Source of the DNA: UBA1309 sp047605645
GTDB taxonomy: Bacteria; Bacteroidota; Bacteroidia; Bacteroidales; Dysgonomonadaceae
DNA: 64,000 nucleotides
Assembly (NCBI GenBank): GCA_047605645.1
Contig: JASGFJ010000026.1
Span: forward strand, 10,298-74,297
Direction of reading: 5' to 3'
The notes beneath the pieces were generated by a model. That model did not search any database and was not told where the DNA came from. It was given only the letters and a program-made list of their open reading frames with translations. Shown piece after piece: positions 44,577-54,377 of this stretch (position 1 is its first letter; each line of letters begins with the position of its first letter). The position numbers were made by a program, and so were the translations under genes.

Positions 44577-44809
44577 AATGTCCCATTTTGTTGTTTAAGA
44601 TAAACTATCCTGCAATTCGTCCTTCTTATATATAAAGCGTGCTGCTCACTCGGTTTCAGTGATTAACAAGGGGCACAGCATTCTCTTTTTCTTATTCTGG
44701 GATTCCTGCCAATGAAAATATTTGCTTTCTTTTTATCTTCAATTTAAAGATAAAAATGTATCTTTAGGCTTCAATTCTGACTAACTTCTAGAGTTAACAC
44801 AAAAATATA
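44577..44809 (+). other. Intergenic region before the LTA-synthase-like gene
   Basis: About 230 bases, AT-rich, with a small CACT/AGTG hairpin near 44648-44664. No gene or clear promoter consensus is seen. Confidence 0.35.
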
Positions 44810-46765
44810 ATGAAGAGAATATCCCCCATAATTTCTTATTTACTGTCAATCCATTTATTAAACCTTGCTTTCTTTAGCTTTTTCAGACTGTTATTTATAT
44901 TGTTCAATCAAGAACAGATTTCGGATTCAGGTTTTAGACTGCTGTTAGAGTCATTTATCCGAGGGGTTCAATACGATAACCTGGTTGCTTCTTATGCTAT
45001 GGCAGCCCCTTTACTTATTTGGTTAATAGCTGTTTTTGTTAATCGGTGGAATTATCAAATGGTGAAATTAAACAATTTATATTTCATCTTGGTCAATGCT
45101 ATTTTGTTTATGATCAATGCTGCAGATATCCGCTATTTCGGATATTTCTCGGCGCATCTGAATGTCGGCGCTTTTGCCTGGTTCAAATACGGAATGACAA
45201 CTGTGGAAATGCTTGTAGAAGATCGCTCCAATTATGTATTTCTGATTGTATACCTCGCTGCAATCATTGGTTTTTCGATAATCGTTTGGGAGCTTGGGAA
45301 GAAAATGAAGAAACGTTGTTCGGAATATTATCCAAAGTTTCCTCCAATGAATACATCCAAAAAAATTGGACTCACTTTGGTTGCATTCGGCTTGTGTTTT
45401 ACAGGAATAAGAGGGAGCTTTCAGCGTTATCCCTTGAAAGTGAGTAATTCTTATTTTTCAACAAATTCTTTCTTCAATCAAATACCTTTGAGTCCTCCTT
45501 TTTATTTGCTTAAAAGTTATAGCTATGGCAAAAGAGCCCGGCATTGTGTTGATCATCTGATGAGTGAGGAGGAAGCATTATCTGTTGCTAAAACGTGCCT
45601 GGGAGCTTCGATATCGTCGGGTGGAAAAGGAGTGGAACGATATCAGTTTGCCACAGAAAAACCGATACGTCCCCATATTGTAGTGGTATTGATGGAATCC
45701 ATGTCAAAGGCCAATTTGTCTTTGGAGCATAAGGGCAAATCCCTGACTCCTTTTTTGAATCAAATGAAAGATTCTGCCTATTATTTTGAAAATTTCTATT
45801 CTGCCGGAGTTCACACCAATAGTGGAATTGTTGCGACGCTTTATTCTGTTCCTGCTCAGTTTAATAAACAAATGATGCACGAGACACCTATAGTTCATTA
45901 TGGGGGAATGCCGCAGGAACTTCAAAACATAGGCTATCAAACGCTCTTTTTCGTGACGGGTAATCCTCAGTATGATTCCATGAATTCATACCTGCGTGAA
46001 AACAACGTGGAACGTATCTTTTCCAGTTATGACTATCCTTCAGCCAAAGTCGTGAATAATTTTGGTGTTCAAGATGACTATCTTTTCGAATTTGGGGTCA
46101 ACAAGTTGAATGAACTAAACCAAGAAGGGAAGCCTTTTTTTGCAACCTTTCTGACGGTTAGTAATCATGAGCCGATAGTGGTACCTTCAAAATTTAAAAA
46201 TGTTGGAGCAAATGCGCGCCAGGATATTATCGCGTTTGCTGATAATTCGATAAAAGAGTTTATGGAGCAAGCAAGAGCGACAAAATGGTTTGAAAATACA
46301 ATATTTGTCTTTTTGGGTGATCATGGAACAAACTCAGGTTGGTCGAATTATGATATGCCACTGGACTACAATCGCATACCGCTTATTATATATTCAAAAT
46401 TATTTAAAGATATGCCGAGAACTTTTTCTCAGTTAGGCGGGCAGATTGATGTATTTCCTACGTTGATGGGATTGATAAATCATTCTTTTGTGAACAAGAC
46501 TTTGGGTGTTGATTTGTTGAAAGAGAAACGACCCTGTATGTTTTTTACAAACGATACCCAATTGGGATGTATCAGTGGTTCCAATTTATATATTAGAAAT
46601 TTGCTTACAAATAAGGATTGTCTTCTCGGGCTGAATGATGAAAAACCGGTAGATGTATTTCAGCAGTATTCAGATATCGGAAATCAATTGAAAGATTATG
46701 CTTTGTCAATGACAATAGTCGGTAACCTTCCAAGAAAGAAGCTTCGAAATGGAAATAAGCCTTAA
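44810..46765 (+). CDS. LTA synthase-like sulfatase-fold membrane enzyme
   Basis: 651 residues. Five transmembrane helices occupy about 1-210; the periplasmic alkaline-phosphatase/sulfatase domain follows. Glu in VLMESMSK binds metal, Thr336 in AGVHTNSG is the likely nucleophile, and SNHEP (about 448) and LGDHGT (about 502) complete the metal site. LtaS-type enzymes in Gram-negatives transfer phosphoglycerol or phosphoethanolamine groups to envelope glycans. Neighbouring LPS genes fit that role; the donor is unknown. Confidence 0.88.
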   Translation: MKRISPIISYLLSIHLLNLAFFSFFRLLFILFNQEQISDSGFRLLLESFIRGVQYDNLVASYAMAAPLLIWLIAVFVNRWNYQMVKLNNLYFILVNAILFMINAADIRYFGYFSAHLNVGAFAWFKYGMTTVEMLVEDRSNYVFLIVYLAAIIGFSIIVWELGKKMKKRCSEYYPKFPPMNTSKKIGLTLVAFGLCFTGIRGSFQRYPLKVSNSYFSTNSFFNQIPLSPPFYLLKSYSYGKRARHCVDHLMSEEEALSVAKTCLGASISSGGKGVERYQFATEKPIRPHIVVVLMESMSKANLSLEHKGKSLTPFLNQMKDSAYYFENFYSAGVHTNSGIVATLYSVPAQFNKQMMHETPIVHYGGMPQELQNIGYQTLFFVTGNPQYDSMNSYLRENNVERIFSSYDYPSAKVVNNFGVQDDYLFEFGVNKLNELNQEGKPFFATFLTVSNHEPIVVPSKFKNVGANARQDIIAFADNSIKEFMEQARATKWFENTIFVFLGDHGTNSGWSNYDMPLDYNRIPLIIYSKLFKDMPRTFSQLGGQIDVFPTLMGLINHSFVNKTLGVDLLKEKRPCMFFTNDTQLGCISGSNLYIRNLLTNKDCLLGLNDEKPVDVFQQYSDIGNQLKDYALSMTIVGNLPRKKLRNGNKP

Positions 46766-46785
46766 CTAAAGAGAAGCTGGGTGAA

Positions 46786-47889
46786 TCAATCGAAATAAAC
46801 TTTAAGAATCTTTTCGAAAAATACGGGATATGAAAACTGTTCTTGAAATGCTTTTTGTGCATTTTCTCCCAACCGGATTCTTTTCTCTTTATCCCGGATT
46901 AATTCGTCAATAGCCGCGCTGAGTTGTTTTGTGTCATTCGGCGGAACTAATATTCCGTTTTCCTGAGAGCTTATTATTTCGGTTTGAGCTCCGTTGTTTG
47001 TTGTTATTACGGCTTTTCCGAGTTGCATAAATTCAATGATGGTCAGGCCAAAGGGTTCCTGCCAAACAGAAGGTAGAACACCGACATCCATTGATTTGAT
47101 AATGGGGTTGACATCGCCTATAAAGCCAGTAAAAGTTATCTTGTCATCTAATTGATAGCTACTCGCCATCTCTTTAAGCTTGCTTGTATACTCAGTTTCT
47201 CCTTTCCCGATGATGAATAAATGAAAATCCTTGTCTGCGATTTTTTTCAGTGATTCCAAAAGTATTTCAATCCCTTTCTCTTTGACAATTCGTCCGACAA
47301 ATGCCAGTCGCAATGTATTCTCCGACAGCTGTGAGGTCTCTGTTAACCTTGTATCTGAAATTGTGGATTGATACGGCAGAATGCTGTTGTGTATCACTCT
47401 CATTCGATCAGCTTCGATCTGAGGGTGAGAACTTAAAAATTCTGATTCGGTAAGATAGGAAACGAAAATAATTTTGTCTATTTCTTTATAAAACCATTTG
47501 TAGAGCGGATTTCTTTTTGCTTTTTTTACCAGATGCCTTGTCATCACAACACGAGGTTTGTTTTTGCTAAATTTGCGTGCAAACAAAGCAACAAAGGCAT
47601 CTTTGAATATATGGGTATGTATGATGTCAATCTGTTCCTTATTGATAAGTCTTGTCAGGCGAATAACCGATTTGATATCCAATAGGTTCTTCAGCGAGAA
47701 GCGATGCCTTTTTGCCGGTAAGCTTTGCAGTTTATCCTCCAGCTCTTTACACTCTCTGTAAACCACCGAAACTCTATATCCGTTGGCTAGGAGTGTTTTT
47801 GATAGATCAAAAGCGTATTGCTCTCCTCCTCCCCACATCGGGGAAGCAAATATTTGCAGGATATGTTTAGATTCTACCGGATTTCCCAT
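46786..47889 (-). CDS. Glycosyltransferase family 4
   Basis: 367 residues, GT-B fold. The N-domain has ASPMWGGGEQYAFDLSK and DIIHTHIFKDAFVALFARK; the C-domain carries the GT4 Glu-x7-Glu site EPFGLTIIE (about 275-283) and FVGRIVKEKGIEILLESL. It uses a nucleotide sugar donor with retention. It lies 3 bp behind the polysaccharide deacetylase gene, so both are translated together. Confidence 0.93.
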   Translation of the reverse strand: MGNPVESKHILQIFASPMWGGGEQYAFDLSKTLLANGYRVSVVYRECKELEDKLQSLPAKRHRFSLKNLLDIKSVIRLTRLINKEQIDIIHTHIFKDAFVALFARKFSKNKPRVVMTRHLVKKAKRNPLYKWFYKEIDKIIFVSYLTESEFLSSHPQIEADRMRVIHNSILPYQSTISDTRLTETSQLSENTLRLAFVGRIVKEKGIEILLESLKKIADKDFHLFIIGKGETEYTSKLKEMASSYQLDDKITFTGFIGDVNPIIKSMDVGVLPSVWQEPFGLTIIEFMQLGKAVITTNNGAQTEIISSQENGILVPPNDTKQLSAAIDELIRDKEKRIRLGENAQKAFQEQFSYPVFFEKILKVYFD

Positions 47890-47892
47890 TCT

Positions 47893-48606
47893 TTATTTTC
47901 TACCTCTTTTCAATTCGTTTTCAAAGTCTTTCAATGATTCATCATTAAAGATATGTGCCCGTAACAGCGGCTTTCGACCGTTCCAGGGCCAATTATTCAG
48001 GCCTTTACGAGTGCCGAAATCGAATATGTAGTCTGTTTGTTTGAATAAACCTCTTACTCGTTTATCACATGCTCCGAAAGGATAGCAGAAACTGTAAACC
48101 GGCGAGGAGAAGAAATCTTCCAGCATGTTTTTACTTTCATTCAATTCCGATAAAACTTCCTCATCTGACAGATCCCGTAGCCGTTTGTGATGTGCTCCAT
48201 GAGAAGAAAACGACACTTGTCCGCTTTCGTGCATTTCTTTCACCTGCTCCCAATTCAATAATTGGTCTTCTTTGCCAATGAGTGCCGTGCTTAAGAAGAT
48301 TGTAATTGGAATATTGTGTTTTTTAGCCAATGGAAAAGCATAGGTGTAATTGTCAAGCCATCCGTCGTCCAAGGTAATCAGGACCGACTTTTCAGGCAGA
48401 GTTTTTTTCTGAAAATAGGCCTCTTCCACTTCTTCCAGTCTCAGTGCATGATATCCCTTCTCTTTGATAAGGCAAATCTGCTTCTCAAACATTTCGGGAG
48501 AAATAAAATATTTACGCTCTTTTTCATCTGTCACTGGCCCAATGTGATGATACATCAGGATGGCGAGCTTACTCTTGGTATGAAAGAATTTCAGAAAATT
48601 CAACAT
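47893..48606 (-). CDS. Polysaccharide deacetylase (CE4, NodB domain)
   Basis: 237 residues with the NodB motifs: MYHHIG, TLDDGWLDNY (first Asp pair), SSHGAHHKRL (metal histidines) and the C-terminal CYPFGACDKRVRGLF. No signal peptide, so it probably acts in the cytosol or at the inner leaflet, on an N-acetyl sugar of the same glycan as the following GT4. Confidence 0.92.
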   Translation of the reverse strand: MLNFLKFFHTKSKLAILMYHHIGPVTDEKERKYFISPEMFEKQICLIKEKGYHALRLEEVEEAYFQKKTLPEKSVLITLDDGWLDNYTYAFPLAKKHNIPITIFLSTALIGKEDQLLNWEQVKEMHESGQVSFSSHGAHHKRLRDLSDEEVLSELNESKNMLEDFFSSPVYSFCYPFGACDKRVRGLFKQTDYIFDFGTRKGLNNWPWNGRKPLLRAHIFNDESLKDFENELKRGRK

Positions 48607-48680
48607 GCTAATTTTATCTAGTCAGAGGCTGTAAATTTCTTGAAAAAGATTACTTTTGCCTCACTTTAAAGTGCAAAGAT

Positions 48681-49445
48681 ATGAATTTATCCGTAGGAAT
48701 TATTACGTATAACGAAGCGAACGATTTACCCAGAACATTACAAGCTGTCAAAGATATAGCCGACGAGATTGTTATTGTGGATAGCGGAAGCACGGATGAA
48801 ACTCCGGAAATTGCATCTTCATTCGGTGCACGGTTTTATGTGGAAGAATGGAAGGGATTTGGGATGCAGAAGAATTCTGTTATCGAAAAATGTAAGGGTA
48901 AATGGATTTTGCTTATTGATGCCGATGAAGAAATATCTCCTGCATTGAGAGAGGAAATCAGGCAAATTACAGTGCAGGAACAAACTCCTTTTAATGTCTA
49001 CAAGCTCCGATTTCTTACTTTTTGTTTCGGAAAAGGCATTAAACACGGAGGATGGAGCGGTTTTTTCCGGGTTCGTTTATTCCGAAATGGCTCCGGAAAA
49101 TACAACGATAACCGAGTGCATGAAAATTTTATAACCACAGAAGCTATTGGTGCAATCCATAAAAATATAAATCACTACACGTATATCGATCTGGGGGATT
49201 ATCTTCAGAAGTTCAATCATTACACTTCACAGTCGGCTGAAATGTATTATCAGCGGGGCAAGAAGAAATCTTTTCCAATGATAATTCTGAGTGCAGGTTT
49301 TTACTTTCTCAAAAGTTATATTTGGAATCTCGGTTTTCTGGATGGTTACGAAGGATATCTTCTTTCTAAATTAGGAGCTTTGGTGGTACTGATTAAATAC
49401 AGTAAACTGAGAGAATTAAATCAGCGAAGCGTAAACCGAAAGTAA
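48681..49445 (+). CDS. Glycosyltransferase family 2 (WaaE/KdtX-like)
   Basis: 254 residues: VGIITYNEANDLPRTL, nucleotide-site IVDSGSTDETPEIA and metal site LIDADEEIS (about 76-84), with HKNINHYTYIDLGDYLQKFNHYT after it, as in beta-1,4-glucosyltransferases of the LPS core. Its end overlaps the convergent GT4 gene by 30 bp. TACTTTTG at 48651-48658 is a probable -7 box, leaving a leader of about 20 bases. Confidence 0.93.
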   Translation: MNLSVGIITYNEANDLPRTLQAVKDIADEIVIVDSGSTDETPEIASSFGARFYVEEWKGFGMQKNSVIEKCKGKWILLIDADEEISPALREEIRQITVQEQTPFNVYKLRFLTFCFGKGIKHGGWSGFFRVRLFRNGSGKYNDNRVHENFITTEAIGAIHKNINHYTYIDLGDYLQKFNHYTSQSAEMYYQRGKKKSFPMIILSAGFYFLKSYIWNLGFLDGYEGYLLSKLGALVVLIKYSKLRELNQRSVNRK

Positions 49446-50543
49446 ATCATCGGCAATCTTCTCATCGGAGAATTTTTTCACATATTCCCGTCCTTGTTCC
49501 GACATGAGTTGTGCCTGCTCCGGATTATTCCAGATCTTTTCTATCTTTTCGGACAACTCCTGTGCATTTTCCGGATGGACATATAGCGAATGCTTGCCCC
49601 CGGCTTCTTCCAGGCAGGAACCTGTAGCTGCAATCACGGGAATTCCCTGTGACATCGCTTCTATGATTGGGATTCCAAAGCCTTCGAAAAAAGAAGGGTA
49701 AACAAATATCTTAGCTTGTGAATAGAATGCGGGTAAGTCTTCAAACGGTATTTGGTTGAATAGCTGTACCCGGTGTTGCATATTGTTGTCCCGAATAAAT
49801 TCTTCTACTTCATCCTGATAAACTGTGCGCTTTCCAACTGCCACAAGACGAATATTCTCAGGAAGGGACTTTAATGCTTTTACGACCAATAACAGGTTTT
49901 TTCGCGATTCGATAGTCCCGACATACAATAGATATTCAGCAGGTAAGGTGTATTTTATGCGAACTTCTTCTCTTTTTTTATTTTCCACTTCTTTGCTGAA
50001 TACGGGATGGCATCCTTGATAGACTACCTCAATTTTATTTTCCGGAATTGAGAAGAAATTGACAATATCCCGTTTGGTAGATTCGCTGATGGCGATAATT
50101 TTATCAGCCTGACGGCAAGCGTATCGAAATTTCAATTTGTAAATAAAACGGTCGATGGGATGATAGTATTGCGGAAACCTTAGAAAAATAAGGTCGTGAA
50201 TTGTTACGACTGATTTTATGCCCGTTCGACCTATGCCTATGGGAATTTCGTTGCTTAGTCCGTGAAAAATTTCAATTTGTTCGCGCTGTAAATCTCTCCT
50301 TTGAAAAGTGAGTCGCCATAGTGCGGAAAGTCTTTTTTTTAGAAAGGTTTCAGGAAAACGGAAGGAAACTGATGCCTGAGACAAGAGTTTGTTCAGGCGT
50401 GGATTTTTTTTCTTCTTGGGTGCAAATAGCACATAAGAATTCTCCGGATGAAATTCAGACATGATTTCTACCACATACCGGCTGTAGTTTCCTAAACCGG
50501 TATTGTTCTGGATAGCTCGTTTTCCGTCAAATCCTATTCTCAT
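49416..50543 (-). CDS. Glycosyltransferase family 4
   Basis: 375 residues. N-domain with FDGKRAIQNNTGLGNYSRYV; C-domain with YVGTIESRKNLLLVVKAL and the donor site PSFFEGFGIPIIEAMSQG. Resembles mannosyl- and rhamnosyl-transferases of the WbaZ/MtfB group. It ends the six-gene operon starting with DUF4924, 2 bp behind the LPS-kinase-like gene. Confidence 0.93.
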   Translation of the reverse strand: MRIGFDGKRAIQNNTGLGNYSRYVVEIMSEFHPENSYVLFAPKKKKNPRLNKLLSQASVSFRFPETFLKKRLSALWRLTFQRRDLQREQIEIFHGLSNEIPIGIGRTGIKSVVTIHDLIFLRFPQYYHPIDRFIYKLKFRYACRQADKIIAISESTKRDIVNFFSIPENKIEVVYQGCHPVFSKEVENKKREEVRIKYTLPAEYLLYVGTIESRKNLLLVVKALKSLPENIRLVAVGKRTVYQDEVEEFIRDNNMQHRVQLFNQIPFEDLPAFYSQAKIFVYPSFFEGFGIPIIEAMSQGIPVIAATGSCLEEAGGKHSLYVHPENAQELSEKIEKIWNNPEQAQLMSEQGREYVKKFSDEKIADDLLSVYASLI

Positions 50544-50545
50544 GG

Positions 50546-51316
50546 CTATTGTCTTTTTTGTTGTGCTTCTTTAGCTTTGCGTTTCGCAATCCGTAGATCT
50601 TTGCGTTTGTCCTTTATCAGAAACTTGCGTTTGTGGTAAAGCATCCTGTCGGTAAATAACGCGATATCAAATCCTCGCTCCTGTGCATATCGCGCAGCTA
50701 CAATTTCTACAGCTTCATCGTATTCAAAAAGCCGGCAGAAGTTCAGGGCTCCTTCTTCCAAAGAAACATGCCTGAACTGCATTCTGTTGATATCTACCAG
50801 CGAAAATCTATATCCACCGGATTCTTTCACATAAAGAATATTTCCCGGTGAATAATCGAGGTGAAGGATCGAAGCTTCATGCAATTGTGCAGAAAAAGAA
50901 GCAAATGACTCCAAAAAGTTGTGGTCGTCTCCTTCGCCTTTCGAAAACCAATATTCACGGATCTCACCCTCTGAGGGTTGCTGCAAACTTACAAAATAAG
51001 AATAAGCGACAAGCCCTTGTTGCTGCTCTATGAGGTAACCAACAGGTATAGGTGTTTCGAATCCGCGACTAATCACTTTTTGGGCATTGTGATAAGCTTT
51101 GAATGCTTTGGGTTTTCGGAAAAAAGAATAAGCAATCCTGTTAATGAGATGAGGCTTGCGAAATCGTTTTACATTCAGAGATATACCATCAACTTCAAAT
51201 CGTTTTATCTGGTTGCGGCCTGAATACAGCGTCGTTCCTTCCTTCTCAAAACGAAAAGGAATTTCTCTGATAAATTTCTCTAAATAGATATACGACTGAT
51301 TAATCTCGATATTCAT
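50546..51316 (-). CDS. LPS core kinase-like protein (WaaP/KdkA/InaA family)
   Basis: 256 residues with a small protein-kinase-like fold: catalytic loop HLDYSPGN (about 154-161, the Asp and Asn of HxDxxxxN), Mg-binding LVDINRM (the DFG equivalent), and the basic C-terminus KRKAKEAQQKRQ. It should phosphorylate a heptose or Kdo of the LPS core. Ser-Thr kinase function is not expected. Member of the prfC operon. Confidence 0.85.
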   Translation of the reverse strand: MNIEINQSYIYLEKFIREIPFRFEKEGTTLYSGRNQIKRFEVDGISLNVKRFRKPHLINRIAYSFFRKPKAFKAYHNAQKVISRGFETPIPVGYLIEQQQGLVAYSYFVSLQQPSEGEIREYWFSKGEGDDHNFLESFASFSAQLHEASILHLDYSPGNILYVKESGGYRFSLVDINRMQFRHVSLEEGALNFCRLFEYDEAVEIVAARYAQERGFDIALFTDRMLYHKRKFLIKDKRKDLRIAKRKAKEAQQKRQ

Positions 51317-51325
51317 CCGATAGTG

Positions 51326-52906
51326 TTAAAACTCCGAGGTGAAGTGGAATTTAATATTCTTAAAATCCTGCTGAGCCATCATCAATACATACGATGAATC
51401 GGCTAGGAATACATCGCGTCCCTGCTTGTCTACGGCCATATACTGTGCTTTTCGCTTTTTAAAGTTCACAAGCTCTTCAGCATTGTCACTTTCAATCCAG
51501 CAAGCTTTGTACAGGCTGATTGGATCCCATTTACATTGAGCACCGTATTCGTGCAGTAAGCGATATTGAATCACTTCAAATTGTAGCTGTCCTACTGTTC
51601 CGATAATTTTTCGTCCGTTAAATGTATTGGTAAATAGCTGTGCTACACCTTCATCCATTAATTGGTCAACTCCTTTGTTCAACTGTTTTGTTTTCAGCGG
51701 ATCGGCGTTTTCAATGTATTTGAACATTTCGGGAGAGAAGCTGGGTAGCCCTTTGAAGTGCAAATCTTCTCCAGATGTCAGCGTATCCCCGATTTTAAAA
51801 TTTCCGGTATCCGGTAAACCGATAATATCTCCGGCAAAAGCTTCGTCTACGGTCTCTTTCTTTTGAGCCATAAAAGCTGTCGGTGCAGAGAAACGCATTT
51901 GACGGTTCAGGCGTACATGTTTGTAATTGACATTTCGTTCAAATTTACCGGAGCAAATCTTTACAAAAGCAATACAGGAGCGGTGATTCGGATCCATATT
52001 GGCATGTATCTTGAAAATAAATCCGCTAAAGGCTTCTTCCTGAGGTTTCACGATTCTTTCTTCTGCCTGAACAGGGCGGGGCGGTGGTGCGATTTGGCAG
52101 AAACAGTCTAATAATTCTTTGACGCCAAAGTTGTTCAATGCCGACCCGAAAAATACGGGAGCTACCTGTCCGTCCTGATAAACCTTCAGGTCTAACGCGG
52201 GATAAACTCCTTCAATCAGCTCAATATCTTCACGCAGTTTGTCAGCTTGACTAGGTTCTATATAGTTTTCGAGTTCAGGGCTATTCACATCCTTAAACTC
52301 CACATTTTCTGTTACTATTTGTTTGCTGGGTGTATAAAGATTTAGTTTTTGCTCGTACAAATTATACACACCGCGGAATTTCTGTCCGCTGTCAATCGGC
52401 CAACTCAAGGGGCGGACACCGATTTTCAGTTCTTCTTCCAACTCGTCGAGTAAGTCGAAAGGATCTTTTCCATCGCGATCCATTTTGTTAACGAAAATCA
52501 TCACCGGTGTATTGCGCATCCGGCAGACTTCCATTAGTTTTCGGGTTTGTGCCTCTACTCCTTTTGCAACGTCTACAACAATGATAACACTGTCTACGGC
52601 GGTTAGCGTACGATAAGTATCTTCTGCGAAATCTTGGTGACCGGGAGTGTCGAGAATATTGATCTTGTAGTTGCCGTATTCAAATCCCATTACCGAGGTT
52701 GCTACTGAAATACCACGTTGCTTCTCAATCTCCATCCAGTCGGAGGTTGCTGTTTTCTTTATTTTGTTCGATTTGACTGCGCCGGCCACGTGGATGGCAC
52801 CTCCAAAAAGCAATAGCTTCTCAGTGAGCGTCGTTTTTCCCGCATCGGGGTGACTGATGATGGCAAAGGTGCGTCTTCTTGCTATTTCCTCTTCTAATTG
52901 TGACAT
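51326..52906 (-). CDS. prfC: Peptide chain release factor 3
   Basis: 526 residues, translational GTPase. G1 SHPDAGKTTLTEKLL (about 19-33), G2 QRGISVATSV, G3 DTPGHQDF, G4 NKMDR. Domains II and III follow. RF3 removes RF1/RF2 from the ribosome after termination. It lies in an operon with envelope genes (9 bp before the LPS-kinase gene), an unusual partnership that may only reflect shared expression. Confidence 0.98.
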   Translation of the reverse strand: MSQLEEEIARRRTFAIISHPDAGKTTLTEKLLLFGGAIHVAGAVKSNKIKKTATSDWMEIEKQRGISVATSVMGFEYGNYKINILDTPGHQDFAEDTYRTLTAVDSVIIVVDVAKGVEAQTRKLMEVCRMRNTPVMIFVNKMDRDGKDPFDLLDELEEELKIGVRPLSWPIDSGQKFRGVYNLYEQKLNLYTPSKQIVTENVEFKDVNSPELENYIEPSQADKLREDIELIEGVYPALDLKVYQDGQVAPVFFGSALNNFGVKELLDCFCQIAPPPRPVQAEERIVKPQEEAFSGFIFKIHANMDPNHRSCIAFVKICSGKFERNVNYKHVRLNRQMRFSAPTAFMAQKKETVDEAFAGDIIGLPDTGNFKIGDTLTSGEDLHFKGLPSFSPEMFKYIENADPLKTKQLNKGVDQLMDEGVAQLFTNTFNGRKIIGTVGQLQFEVIQYRLLHEYGAQCKWDPISLYKACWIESDNAEELVNFKKRKAQYMAVDKQGRDVFLADSSYVLMMAQQDFKNIKFHFTSEF

Positions 52907-52949
52907 AATCGATTATGCTCTTCTTTCGGTTTATCTGTTGTTATTTTTT

Positions 52950-53402
52950 CTATTTATGAACATCGAACTTATTCAGGACTGCTAAAATCTGCTGATAAGC
53001 TGAATGATATTTTTTTAGCCGTTCAATATCTTGCTCTGTCAGATGAGGAAGTCTTGTCAGATTCATATTATCTTCCAAATCGGCTTTCTTGACAATACTC
53101 GCCCATTTATCAGTACATATTTTCCGTATGTATTCTTCGTAACTTTCATTTGCATTCCGGGTGAGCAAAGCAACCCGCGAGGTAATGATTGCCGGAAAGA
53201 AAGTCTCTAATTCTGCAATGGTCCATTCCGGGCAATCTTCCGGTAAATCGTGAAGCCAGGCAATTGTTTTCAGCTCACAGGAATGTTTATCACAAGAAAT
53301 ACGCTCTGCAACACGTTTGAGGTGTCCGGCATAAGGTTTCCCTGCTTTGTCTGTCTTGTCTGCAAATGCTTTTTTCGCAATCGATATAGCTGTATAAAGC
53401 AT
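52950..53402 (-). CDS. HD-domain phosphohydrolase-like protein
   Basis: 150 residues resembling the metal-dependent HD fold of the (p)ppGpp hydrolase/SpoT type: AGKPYAGHLKRVAERI, TIAWLHDLPEDC (His-Asp pair), VALLTRNANESYEEYIRKI, and VKKADLEDNMNL. The HD metal motif is complete, so it could hydrolyse a nucleotide. No synthetase part. In the operon between rfbD and prfC, 43 bp before prfC. Confidence 0.75.
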   Translation of the reverse strand: MLYTAISIAKKAFADKTDKAGKPYAGHLKRVAERISCDKHSCELKTIAWLHDLPEDCPEWTIAELETFFPAIITSRVALLTRNANESYEEYIRKICTDKWASIVKKADLEDNMNLTRLPHLTEQDIERLKKYHSAYQQILAVLNKFDVHK

Positions 53403-53414
53403 GATTCGAAAAGA

Positions 53415-54359
53415 TCAAAGTTCATCGACCACTTGCTGCAAACTTGCCTTCCATTCCGGAATACGTATTCCGAATATTTCTTTTATCTTGGTTTTATCCA
53501 GTATGCTGTATTTCGGACGGGCAGCCGGGGTCGGATATTCTTCCGTGGTGATCGGGTTCACCCGGCATGTCGTGATTCCCTTTAATTCGTGGATCGCCAC
53601 TGTGAAATCATACCAGGTAGATTCTCCTTCATTGGTGTAGTGATAGATTCCCGATTTGAAATCGCCGGAAGCTTCCGTATAGTTAATGATTTTGAGGATA
53701 GCATCTGCTAAATCCGCGGCATTGGTGGGTGTGCCTTGCTGGTCGGCAACCACATTCAGAGAATCTCTTTCCTGTCCCAATCGAATCATTGTTTTTACAA
53801 AATTATTGCCAAATACGGAATACAGCCATGCTGTTCGAATGATAATAGAATCCGGACAAATGCTTTGTAGTAGCTTTTCCCCTTCGCACTTCGATTTTCC
53901 GTACACCGATTGTGGATTCACGGCATCAGTTTCACGATAAGGGCGGGTTCCCATTCCGTCAAATACATAGTCTGTAGAGACATGGATGACTTTCGCTTTG
54001 TGTCTGGCTGCCGATTCTGCCAGATTTTTTACTGCATCGCGATTGATGAGGTAACATCTTTCTATGTCGTCTTCAGCTTTATCAACTGCTGTGTAGGCCG
54101 CGCAGTTGACGATGTAATCAATTTTATGATGGGCAATATAGTTTTCCACATCAGTCGGATTGGTTATGTCCAATTCTGCGACATCGGCAAAATGGAAAAG
54201 CAGGTTGGCCGGATGAAAGGCCGATGCTCTTTTGATTTCACTACCTAATTGTCCGTTTGCTCCGGTGACTAAGACTTGTTTCTGTACCAATTCCAAATTG
54301 AAGACGATGCTTTTTCCTGCATTTTCGTTGCTATCTTTGCGGTTATATACTAATCCCAT
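53415..54359 (-). CDS. rfbD: dTDP-4-dehydrorhamnose reductase
   Basis: 314 residues. NAD(P) loop VTGANGQLGSEI (about 31-42), VDKAEDDIERCYLINRD, STDYVFDG, and YGKSKCEGEK (catalytic Tyr and Lys). The only ATG gives about 24 extra residues before the family start, but it falls 18 bp behind DUF4924, in operon style; an in-frame TTG nearer to VQKQVLVTG is the alternative. It makes dTDP-L-rhamnose for surface glycans. The rfbA, B and C genes are not nearby. Confidence 0.93.
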   Translation of the reverse strand: MGLVYNRKDSNENAGKSIVFNLELVQKQVLVTGANGQLGSEIKRASAFHPANLLFHFADVAELDITNPTDVENYIAHHKIDYIVNCAAYTAVDKAEDDIERCYLINRDAVKNLAESAARHKAKVIHVSTDYVFDGMGTRPYRETDAVNPQSVYGKSKCEGEKLLQSICPDSIIIRTAWLYSVFGNNFVKTMIRLGQERDSLNVVADQQGTPTNAADLADAILKIINYTEASGDFKSGIYHYTNEGESTWYDFTVAIHELKGITTCRVNPITTEEYPTPAARPKYSILDKTKIKEIFGIRIPEWKASLQQVVDEL

Positions 54360-54377
54360 ACGTTGTTTGGTTAATTT

